Below are positions 10,280 to 19,476 of a stretch of 19,476 bases of DNA, in pieces; the stretch's first letter is position 1, and every line of letters begins with the position of its first letter. The DNA is from Neolecta irregularis DAH-3 (Eukaryota > Ascomycota > Neolectomycetes > Neolectales > Neolectaceae). Where the stretch lies: assembly GCA_001929475.1 (NCBI GenBank), contig LXFE01000324.1, positions 1-19,476 of the forward strand. Direction: 5' to 3'. The position numbers and the translations under genes were made by a program. The notes beneath the pieces were generated by a model. It ran no database searches. It worked only from the letters and a program-made list of their open reading frames with translations, and had not been told where the DNA came from.

Positions 10280-11368
10280 TCAAGGGAGCGTCAATGATGA
10301 GATGAATCCTGGAATTTTGCATTTCACTCCCCTACTCCAATACCCGTCCACACAGACAGCGCCAAATACTGCGCCTTCTTCAACGGGAAGCACGTCAGTT
10401 GCTGCAAATATTGAGCCAGCCCGAAGACTGTCAGCCTTTTCTGGTTTGTGAAAGTTGCAAAGTTGAAGATGATCTGAGGGTTTTGGATTGTATCCTTCGA
10501 GTGCGATTATGCCTCGAGAAGGATCACCAGACAGTACGCTTACAGCAAAATCGTCGTTAATGAGGACATACCAGCCTGATACATAGCCTTCGGGATGTTG
10601 AAGAAGCCATTTGATGGCGTCAGTGTTGTTTATCGTTAGAAGTATGTTCCCTTTAGCCCTGTGGAACTTTTTAGCGCAACCCTTTGAACGCCCCCAACAT
10701 ACGTGAAACAAGTGACAGGGCTTCCAACTTTACGAAGACCTGAATTCCGATTGACTGGTCCGGTAATGCCAGGCAAAGAAATCCTGATACATTCGTCACT
10801 TTGCAATAATTTACCCCCCAGAGAAATGCAATGTTTGCGATCGAAAGTGAAATATGTCTTCGCTGGTACAATCCCTAACTAAATATGTCAAATAGAACTC
10901 ACTACAAGCCTCTACCGAATTTTGATCTAGACATTCCTGACCAAGCACTACAGAAGTGGTATTACAGACTCGACTCTGTGTCTTCCCTAACTCAAGATTG
11001 GGATTTTCGCCAGATCGATCAATTCTCCAGAATCTTCCTACGCGTATTTCTTGCTCCGTACACTTTTCAAGAGTTACGTTAAACATTTCTTCTTTGGTAG
11101 CAAGAATCGAACAGCCGTTCCCCAAAATTGTATCATCTACAATAGCCGTGATCGTTTTCCTTGCTCCAAAGGTTTGCAGCAAAGAAGACAATTCCATATC
11201 GCGGCACAACGAATGTGAATATAATAGAACCATTAGATCTGCATCTTTCGGCGCAGATGAAAGACAGCGAGGAACACAATCGTTCAAAGTCTCTGATTTG
11301 ACAGTCCGGACTGTGTAAATACTGCGTCGAAAAGCAATGGCAGCCATCAACGATTGATATACACGCAT
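10280..11368 (-). CDS. Probable FIST-domain protein
   Basis: Exons 11368-10815, 10783-10703 and 10658-10280 give 337 residues. Introns are 31 and 44 nt, both GT-AG; the first is the shortest in the window, and the second uses a strong GTATGT donor. The start is FRRSIYTVRTVKSETLNDCV, then ADLMVLLYSHS and NGCSILATKEEMF, matching the order seen in FIST_N sensory domains: a beta strand ending in a small-residue motif, then the Gly-Cys-Ser/Thr 'GCS' turn. The C-terminal half has GYVSGWYVLINDDFAVS, SGDPSRGIIALEGY and AVCVDGYWSRGVKC. The basic N-terminus could be a mitochondrial presequence; an alternative start is Met8. It diverges from PHB1 across 287 bases. The FIST assignment is by pattern, not search, and the ligand is unknown; the gene model is firmer than its name. 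Confidence 0.65.
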
Positions 11369-11655
11369 CTGCTTTACCCGGAGAATTTAATTGATGTCCT
11401 TTCAGCGAGAAACGCTTTTTCAGAGCCGCCAATGAAAAATTCAACAAGGATAAATTGCATTTAAAAAATTCCAAACTCTTTTGAAGGCTTTGTGATGACT
11501 AGAGCCGATGCGAGCTTAGGGTCAAATGTCGTCTGATCGATCAAAAGCCAAGTATTTATAAGGAAAAAAACGTCGTTATGGCGATTGAGTTTTCAAATAG
11601 TTGCGAAACCACCTCGGACTTCAAAATTTTCCCAACTTTGCCTTCTCCGCCGTAA
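11369..11655. promoter_or_regulatory. Divergent promoter, FIST-like gene and PHB1
   Basis: The 287 bases between two divergent start codons must serve both genes. A TATA-like TATTTATAAGG at about 11553-11563 points toward PHB1, whose ATG is about 100 bases on, followed by an A-rich run. Nothing comparable is obvious for the minus-strand gene. Confidence 0.4.
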
Positions 11656-12695
11656 ATGACCGCACAAGCAGAGTATCGTTCTTTCAGCATAATTACCATC
11701 TAACCAGCCTTAGGCGCTTGACTAGAATCATCGGCAAACTTGCCATCCCAGTTGCAATTGCAATCGGGGCGGTCAATAGCTCTTTATATGACGTGAAAGG
11801 TGGGTATCGAGCAGTCATCTTCGATCGGCTAGCAGGAGTGAAGAAAGAAGTTATCGGAGAGGGGACCCATTTCTTATTTCCATGGTTACAAAAACCTATT
11901 CTGTTCGATGTACGGACCAAGGTATTGATATTTTCACCTGAAAAACGAGCTTATTGGACCAGCCGAGACATATTTCAACTACTACTGGAAGCAAAGATTT
12001 ACAAATGGTCACGTTGACCTTGAGAGTCCTGCATAGACCCGTCCTTGGAGCTCTGCCTCAGATTTATCAAGTAACTCTCCTCGCTGTATCTGACTGATCT
12101 TCAGTCTCTTGGCCTTGACTACGATGAGAGAGTGCTCCCATCCATCGGAAACGAAATTCTCAAGTCCATCGTGGCACAGTTTGATGCAGCCGAACTGATT
12201 ACCCAGAGAGAAGTTGTTTCTGCTCGGATCCGAGAAGATTTAGTTAAACGAGCTACCGAGTTTAATATTGCACTCGAAGACGTCTCAATCGTATATCTTG
12301 CCAAAGATTTGATTTGATATCTAGACCCATCTCACATTCGGTCAAGAATTCACAAAAGCAGTCGAGCAGAAACAAATTGCCCAACAAGATGCCGAGCGAG
12401 CCCGATTTATCGTCGAGAGGGTAAAACTGTTTTTCACCGATTGTGACTTACAATCTAGGCTGAACAAGAACGACAAGCAAGTGTCATTCGAGCGGAAGGA
12501 GAAGCTGAAGCTGCGGATGTGATTTCCAAAGCTCTGAATGTCGCAGGAGACGGACTCATTAAAATTCGACGTCTCGAAGCATCCAAGGAAATTGCTCAGG
12601 CTCTCTCTCTAAATCCAAATGTTACATATCTTCCTTCTGGGAGCCAAGAAGGATCTTCAAATGCAGGGAGCTATCTTTTGGGATTGGGTCGTTAG
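11656..12695 (+). CDS. PHB1: Prohibitin 1
   Basis: Subunit of the inner-mitochondrial-membrane prohibitin ring, which with Phb2 stabilises membrane proteins and modulates m-AAA protease. Exons 11656-11672, 11708-11921, 11963-12070, 12105-12290, 12325-12420 and 12459-12695 give 285 residues, matching the family (about 275-290). The first coding exon is only 17 nt (MTAQA plus two bases); it is inferred because the downstream frame has no ATG, the GT-AG intron carries a CTAAC branch site, and the join yields a normal N-terminus. An N-terminal hydrophobic segment ([13 protein letters not shown]) anchors the protein. The SPFH domain follows ([40 protein letters not shown]), then the coiled-coil [20 protein letters not shown] and [18 protein letters not shown]. 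Phb1 is favoured over Phb2 by [20 protein letters not shown] and [18 protein letters not shown]. Confidence 0.96.
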
Positions 12696-13033
12696 AATAG
12701 CCCTGAACTTGCTCATTGATTTTCCAAGAGGACATTTCAAGTGTATATCTCGTGATTTGTCTGTGCATAAATCCTCCAGTTATTTTTGATTGATACAAAG
12801 AGTGATCTTTCATTGACAGGTTGTCAAATTTGCCAACTCCCAGAGACGGCATTAGCCATTGAATATAGACCAAAAGCAAATTTTAGAATTTTTTCACAAG
12901 AAAACCCAGACCGAGAACAGGATTTGGTTGGAGGGCATCTTTTCTCACAGCTGCTTGGACTTTTCAGCACAAATACTGAAGAATGCAAGGCTAAATTCCT
13001 AAAAGAATAACAATACAACTCAATCTACTCCTT
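12696..13033. other. Convergent 3' region with an orphan open frame
   Basis: This 338-base gap separates PHB1 and the minus-strand spermidine synthase. A + strand frame is open from 12786 to a TAA at 13008-13010, with protein-like text such as ANFRIFSQENPDREQDLVGG. It lacks an ATG; a CATTGACAG just before it could be a splice acceptor, so it may be a 3' exon, but no donor or partner exon was identified. It may equally be chance in a 3' UTR. Confidence 0.3.
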
Positions 13034-14236
<1,203 letters not shown>

Positions 14237-14520
14237 CTTGGAATGAAGAAGAAGCTGACTGATGTGTGAGTATAGACAAGTCATAAATTAGATACTTGAA
14301 ATTTTCTGTTCCAGGAAAGAGAGAAGTAGAGGTTTAAGCCAAAGCAGGATTTTTACGGAATCACCCACACCTTTTTTCCCGCAAAAGAGGGAAATCAACC
14401 AATGATATGTATTAAGCGCAGACATTTACCAGAACGGAAGTAATAAAAAGATGTGTAGTCAACCAACCAGAAACTACCCTTGTACCACAAAGACACCGCT
14501 TGAAAAGTCCAATCCAACGC

Positions 14521-15695
<1,175 letters not shown>

Positions 15696-15814
15696 AGAGA
15701 GGAGAATGGTCGAGTTGGGGGTAGTGTAATTAAACCCAAGAAAGACTAAAAATAGAATATTTCACAAAACTTGTACGAAAGACTATTAAAAAGAAATAAC
15801 ATTCCCCTGTGATC

Positions 15815-17336
15815 TTAGATCACTATTGCCATGACACCCAATACAATGAATATGGAGGGAATGGTGACCATGACACGTCCAGCAGCACCTTTCTTGTTTG
15901 AAGAGGTGGTAGATCCCGATGCAGTAGAAACCTTGCTTCCTGATCCTGCAGATGGGACATCGGTGGCATATCCTTGATTGGACGGACCGGTGTTTCCGAG
16001 GGGAGTACCTGCTCCCTTTTGAAGGTAAATCTTTGCAGCTAAAGAGTGAGCACAATTCAAACACGAGATGTACCTTCAGGCATGGGCGGAATGATGGTGG
16101 TGACCTCAAAGTTGGTGGTGTTTGAAGGATAGTTGTTTGCTGTAATGCTTGCGTTGTAACCTCCGTCGCCACTTGGATTAGGAGTCTTTGCAAATTCAGC
16201 CTTCAAGTTGTTGAAATCAGTGAGGTAGCTGACTGATTTCTTGTCGGTAGAAATTTGGACGAGACCATAGCTGTTGGCTTCCTGGCTGTATTCATAGACT
16301 AGACCTCCAGAGAGAAACGAAGTCATCTGAGTGGAGTAGATGGCCTCAACTTCGCTAGTTGTCAGTCATGCAGAGACAAAAATATACGTAAAGGTCCTGG
16401 GCGCGGGCTTGTTACAGCCGTATTCTGAAAAGAACAATGGGATAGTTAAGCCTTGAAACAAAGTTGCAAACTGGTCATATCCACTGATAGTGTAAGATGA
16501 GGCACCGCACCATTCATATGAATTCAATCCATAAAAGTCAATCTATTGTCAAAAGGATTATAAAATGCATATACCCTAGTATCATCTTCACCGGCATTAA
16601 GATAAAACGCCAAGGGGCCACGGTTTTCAGCAACAGAAGCGGCAGAATAACCGACTGGAATTGTGCGTTTAGATTGTTTAGCAATATAAGCCTTCATATC
16701 TCGAACAACAGCTTTGACATAGGGAGCAGCTTCGACTGTAGCTACATCATTGACAACCTCGTTTCCGGCAAAGAAACCAAGGACATTGTCGTAACTACTG
16801 AACGCATCTATGGTAGCAAATATATTTTGCAAAAGAACGGCGTTGTAGGAAGAAGCTGGATTTGCTCGCTACATGTCAGGGGGAAAGCCAACGTTTAATA
16901 CGTTGATGGAGATTAGAGGAGTATTGACGTCGAGAATCAAGTAAATGCCAGCATCTGCCAAAAGATTCATGCAATGGGAGTGATCGCCATTATTCAAAAT
17001 GGAATAGACCTAGAGTCAATGCTGGTTGCATATAAGGATACTCGAATAGTGTTTATTCCCAGCGATTTGAAGGCGGCTACGTCTCTGTCACAGCCAGCAG
17101 AGTCTGCCAATGGGTCATAGGTAGTAGCGAGAGAGGAACCGCCTAGCTGGTAGTCTAGACCACGGATGTAGAATCGTTGGTTTGTTTTACTAGAATGTTG
17201 GAATTGCGATATCTAGAACCAACCTGTCGAAAAAAGCATTGCCTTTGACGACGATGGGGTTTATCGCAGAGACTGCCGATGAGAATAGGAGAATTGCAGT
17301 AGCAGCGAGTGTGAGGGCCATGCTAACGAAGGACAT
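15815..17336 (-). CDS. GPI-anchored 1,3-beta-glucanosyltransferase (GH72)
   Basis: Gas/Gel-family transglycosidase that cuts and re-joins beta-1,3-glucan chains in the cell wall. Exons 17336-17224, 17189-17042, 17009-16902, 16868-16575, 16542-16388, 16354-16074 and 16038-15815 give 440 residues; introns are 32-35 nt, all GT-AG. A signal peptide (MSFVSMALTLAATAILLFSSAVSA) is followed by INPIVVKGNAFFD. The GH72 domain has FYIRGLDYQ and LGINTIRVYSI. The two catalytic glutamates are in FFAGNEVVND (about E160) and IPLFFSEYGCN (about E261), at almost the same positions as in yeast Gas1. A Ser/Thr/Gly-rich segment ends in a hydrophobic tail (MVTIPSIFIVLGVMAIVI), the GPI-attachment signal. No Cys-rich CBM43 module is present between them, so it is of the Gas3/4/5 or Gel1 architecture, not Gas1. 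A second ATG at 17321 is also compatible with the signal peptide. Confidence 0.95.
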
Positions 17337-17408
17337 TAGGCAGCCAGGGGAAAGAAGCTGTTCAGGGGAAGGTAGGTGGTTGTGGGCTAAGTAATGTGAT
17401 AACGTGAG

Positions 17409-17426
17409 GGCTGCAAATTTGCAGCC
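17409..17426. promoter_or_regulatory. 18-bp perfect palindrome upstream of the GH72 gene
   Basis: GGCTGCAAATTTGCAGCC is a perfect inverted repeat without a spacer, 73 bases upstream of the glucanosyltransferase ATG. Symmetry and location suggest a binding site for a dimeric regulator; no specific factor is recognised. Confidence 0.4.
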
Positions 17427-17575
17427 TTTCCGCGTCACGTTCCGCGGCATCGCGTCTGTCATTAATACTGCCGGCCATATTCACTGGGAGCGCAATACAG
17501 ACAACCCTGCAGGGATATTATTATCCACTGGAGCAATCGATGCTATTATGTAATGGAGTAGTGCGGAGCAATGCT

Positions 17576-17700
17576 GCGGTAAAGGATGACGGATGGGGTG
17601 ACGGTGAAGAATGACGGCTCATTAAAGGATGACGGAATGGATGACGGCTCTACGGTTAAGGATGACGGTAAAGGATGTCATAAGACGGTAAGGATGTCTA
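17576..17700. repeat. Imperfect TGACGG/GGATGACGG minisatellite
   Basis: TGACGG occurs six times (17587, 17599, 17612, 17630, 17642, 17663), with a degenerate AGACGG at 17683. Most copies sit in AAGGATGACGG or AATGACGGCTC contexts; ATGACGGCTC is exactly repeated at 17611 and 17641, and AAGGATGTC at 17671 and 17690. Spacing is irregular (12-21 bases), so this is a degenerate tandem array, not a clean microsatellite. Confidence 0.7.
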
Positions 17701-17837
17701 CTGCCATGACGAGATGCAGCTATTACATTTTATAAAAATAGACATCCCCAGGGCACTGGATTTGATGGTAAAACAGCAGAGATAATTTGTAGTAAAACAG
17801 TGTCAAGGACTGAAGGCTTTAACATTAATGTTGCAAG

Positions 17838-18178
17838 TTACTGGGGCAGGATGCCGCTTTGCATGATAGCAGCGCTGGGGTTAACAGGAGAGAGTTTGGA
17901 GGAGTACTTTTTTTCCGAAAAGCGCTGTCCGACGCGCTCGGCATGTTTGAGGCCCTTTTCAGCGCATTTTAGGATGCAGGACTCTTCCTTCTGGGAGAGG
18001 GTGTTTGAGGTAAAGTCGTGTATGCAGTCTGTGAAACACCTGCTGACGAGATTGCTGTACATGTTCATAAAGTCTTTCATCTGTTTGTTCTCTAGAAATG
18101 AGCGGGGGGGGCGAGGGGCGGGGGCGGACCCAGGATCCTCTGCATGTGGGCCTGTTCAGCGGGATTGAGGTTTTCCAT
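17838..18178 (-). CDS. TIM9: Mitochondrial import chaperone Tim9
   Basis: Small intermembrane-space chaperone that pairs with Tim10 to escort hydrophobic precursors to TIM22 and the sorting machinery. Exons 18178-18130, 18091-17908 and 17874-17838 give 89 residues (yeast Tim9 has 87). The twin CX3C motif, CFTDC at 35-39 and CILKC at 55-59, is at the same positions as in yeast, followed by [15 protein letters not shown]. The first exon ([16 protein letters not shown]) joins through a 38-nt, very C-rich intron (donor GTCCGC) to [16 protein letters not shown]. The second intron (33 nt, 17907-17875) is in frame and stop-free; splicing gives [15 protein letters not shown], close to the yeast tail. 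Glycine replaces the usual Phe in EKxLKH. The gene crosses the sharp GC transition of the window. Confidence 0.93.
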
Positions 18179-18531
18179 GGTGGGGGGCACGAGTTTGCGG
18201 TTGCCCGATGGGGATGAGGGATAATTAGGGCGCCAGGCGGCGGTTGCCCGCTTGGGATGAGAATGCTGCGGGGCAGGCGGATAACGGGGAAATGCAGAGG
18301 GCGGCAAGCCGAGTAGAACGCATGTAGCGGGAGGCTGCGCGGCGGGCGGGTGCCGCTGGGGAGCGTAGCCACTGCAGCGGGTCTCCGCCACAGTCGTCGC
18401 GCGTCCCAGCCCGCCCTCTTCTCTCGCTTGACCGCTTTCGCTTGCTTCGCTCTCTCGCTTGTCGCGGCTTTCCCGCATCTCGCTTAATCTCGCTTGCACC
18501 CGCCGCGCGCTTCCCCCCCCGCCTACGCCGG
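18179..18531. promoter_or_regulatory. GC-rich divergent promoter, TIM9 and RhoGAP
   Basis: The 353 bases separate the divergent TIM9 and RhoGAP start codons. Near TIM9 a 22-bp direct repeat (18197-18218 and 18240-18261, starting GCGGTTGCCCG and ending GGGATGAG) has two mismatches. Near the RhoGAP gene, TCGCTTG recurs at 18424, 18438, 18455 and 18490, with TCGCTTA at 18480. No clear TATA box is seen. Many long minus-strand frames here are artefacts of high GC. Confidence 0.55.
18424..18496. repeat. TCGCTTG motif cluster
   Basis: Four exact TCGCTTG copies and one TCGCTTA occur within 73 bases, 36-108 bases upstream of the RhoGAP ATG. They could be clustered transcription-factor sites or a degenerate simple repeat. 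Confidence 0.55.
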
Positions 18532-19476
18532 ATGACCACGGCCGACTGTGCGCCATCGTCGTCGCCGTCGCGGCCGTCGGGGCTCAGGGACTGGTGGAAG
18601 AAAAACATGGGCAGGGCAGTGGACCGGCGCCGCAGCGACTCGCCCGACGAGCACGCGCACGGGCGCGCGGCCGCGCACATCTTTGGCGCGCCGCTGGGCG
18701 AGTGTGTGCAGCGGGCGTCGGTGGCGATTTCGCTCAACCAGCCGAACGGCGAGTACGTGCAGTACGGGCACATCCCGGTTGCAGTCGCCAAGTGCGGGAT
18801 CCTGCTCAAGCGCAACGGTACGGGTCGCCGCCCTAAGCTGCTGACGGCGAGCAGCGCTGGAGACGGAGGGCGTGTTCCGGGTGAGCGGCTCGGCGCGGCG
18901 GATCAAGGCGCTGCAGCACATCTTCGACTCGCCGCCGGACTACGGGCGCAAGCTCAAGTGGGCGGGCTACAACGTGCACGACGCCGCCAACGTGCTGCGC
19001 CGCTTCCTGCTGAGCCTGCCGGAGCCGCTGGTGCCCGCCGACCGCTACGCCGCCATGCGCGCCCCGCTCGGCAACCCCGCGCTCGACCCCCACAGCCGCA
19101 TCTTCGAGTACCGCCGCCTCATCCGCGCGCTGCCCACCGCGCACCGCCAGCTGCTGCTGTACATCCTCGACCTGCTCGCCGTCTTCGCCTCCAAGGCCGA
19201 CCACAACCGCATGACCGCCGCCAACCTCGCCGCCATCTTCCAGCCCGCCATCCTCAACCACCCCAGCCACGGCCTGCTGCCGCACGAGTACCGCCTCAGC
19301 CAGGACGTCCTCGTCTTCCTCATCCAGAACCAGGCCCACTTTCTGCTCGACGAAATGAACCCGCCCACCCCCCGCAGGGCCTCCCTCGACTCAAAGGCCT
19401 TCCTCGCCCGCAGAAAGCCCGCCCTCGCCCCCGGCACCCTGCCCTGCGCCGCCCTGCCCTGTGCCGCCCCGCCCCC
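18532..19476 (+). CDS. RhoGAP protein, Sac7/Rga5-like (3' truncated)
   Basis: GTPase-activating protein for a Rho-family GTPase; relatives Sac7/Bag7 and S. pombe Rga5 act on Rho1 in cell-wall integrity and actin control. Exon 1 is 18532-18817; after a 37-nt GT-AG intron (18818-18854), exon 2 runs open to the window end, giving 302 complete codons. The N-terminus is Ser/Pro-rich; then HIFGAPLGECVQRASVAI and GHIPVAVAKCGILLKRNALETEG lead into the RhoGAP fold. The arginine finger is in GVFRVSG (about R104). Further motifs are DAANVLRRFLLSLPEPLVP (Arg where Lys is common) and NRMTAANLAAIFQPAIL. Codon use is almost exclusively G/C at third positions, unlike the genes to the left. The intron has the same size and style as those in the rest of the window, supporting a single genome. 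Confidence 0.93.
   Translation, partial: MTTADCAPSSSPSRPSGLRDWWKKNMGRAVDRRRSDSPDEHAHGRAAAHIFGAPLGECVQRASVAISLNQPNGEYVQYGHIPVAVAKCGILLKRNGTGRRPKLLTASSAGDGGRVPGERLGAADQGAAAHLRLAAGLRAQAQVGGLQRARRRQRAAPLPAEPAGAAGARRPLRRHARPARQPRARPPQPHLRVPPPHPRAAHRAPPAAAVHPRPARRLRLQGRPQPHDRRQPRRHLPARHPQPPQPRPAAARVPPQPGRPRLPHPEPGPLSARRNEPAHPPQGLPRLKGLPRPQKARPRPRHPALRRPALCRPAP
19438..19467 (+). repeat. 15-nt tandem duplication in RhoGAP exon
   Basis: Two adjacent copies of CCTGCCCTGCGCCGC, differing by one base (C/T), encode a low-complexity Leu/Pro/Cys/Ala run at the end of the window. It lies after the RhoGAP domain and probably begins a disordered tail. Confidence 0.5.

Larger units (their letters stand above)
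17337..17837. other. Intergenic region with palindrome and minisatellite
   Basis: The 501 bases between the glucanosyltransferase start and the TIM9 stop hold no gene. Nearest the glucanosyltransferase is a pyrimidine-rich 5' leader (on the minus strand) and an 18-base palindrome; further up is the TGACGG repeat block. Both are listed separately. Confidence 0.5.

Noticed and set aside
11693-11920. 75-codon minus-strand frame opposite PHB1 exon 2
   Set aside because: Shadow frame; the + strand encodes the conserved prohibitin SPFH domain.
17800-18168. 122-codon + strand frame
   Set aside because: It is antisense to TIM9, whose twin CX3C motif and splice joins are convincing; the + peptide has no features.
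18080-18180. Contig chimera as explanation of the GC jump
   Set aside because: TIM9 exons on both sides join to a complete, family-length protein, and the RhoGAP intron has the same size class as introns on the left.
18092-19437. Long open frames on the minus strand and extra + frames in the GC-rich end
   Set aside because: High GC removes stop codons, so shadow frames arise opposite and beside the RhoGAP gene. Their peptides are Arg/Ala/Val-rich repeats without motifs, while the RhoGAP frame has clear domain motifs.

Overview
The window is nuclear DNA of an ascomycete fungus. Evidence is the set of homologues (Sac7-type RhoGAP, GH72 GPI-anchored glucanosyltransferase, Mnn9-family mannosyltransferase, HDEL-tailed PDI, Tim9, prohibitin 1) and the splicing pattern. 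Gene models assembled by hand across splice junctions need 44 introns. They are extremely short (31-54 nt, nearly all 32-44) and many carry a CTAAC/CTGAC/CTAAT-like branch site close to the acceptor. An intron-rich, compact genome suggests an early-branching ascomycete such as a Taphrinomycotina lineage; that assignment is inference only.

Layout. 1-78: possible end of a + strand gene. 683-2068 (-): HAD-superfamily phosphatase of the YKR070W/CECR5 type. 2069-4642: long stretch without a recognisable gene but with coding-like fragments on the minus strand. 4643-6189 (+): NAD/NADH kinase (Utr1 type). 6497-8222 (+): protein disulfide isomerase. 8583-9248 (+): unrecognised coiled-coil protein. 9249-10279: no gene seen. 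10280-11368 (-): FIST-like protein, divergent from prohibitin PHB1 at 11656-12695 (+). 13034-14236 (-): spermidine synthase. 14521-15695 (-): Mnn9-type mannosyltransferase. 15815-17336 (-): GH72 glucanosyltransferase. 17576-17700: TGACGG minisatellite. 17838-18178 (-): TIM9. 18532-19476 (+): Sac7-like RhoGAP, cut by the window end.

The genes are mostly ordinary housekeeping functions and form no evident pathway cluster. Loose themes are the cell wall and secretory pathway (PDI, Mnn9, Gas, and a RhoGAP whose family acts on Rho1 in wall integrity) and mitochondria (Tim9, prohibitin).

The most notable feature is an abrupt rise in GC content at about 18,090-18,110. TIM9 is spliced across it, so it looks like a real compositional boundary and not a contig misjoin. 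Also notable are three GC-AG introns (two with the donor GCATGC), a 16-nt microexon carrying the first PDI active site, and introns at the same codon in both PDI thioredoxin domains. No tRNA, rRNA, CRISPR array or intact mobile element was seen.
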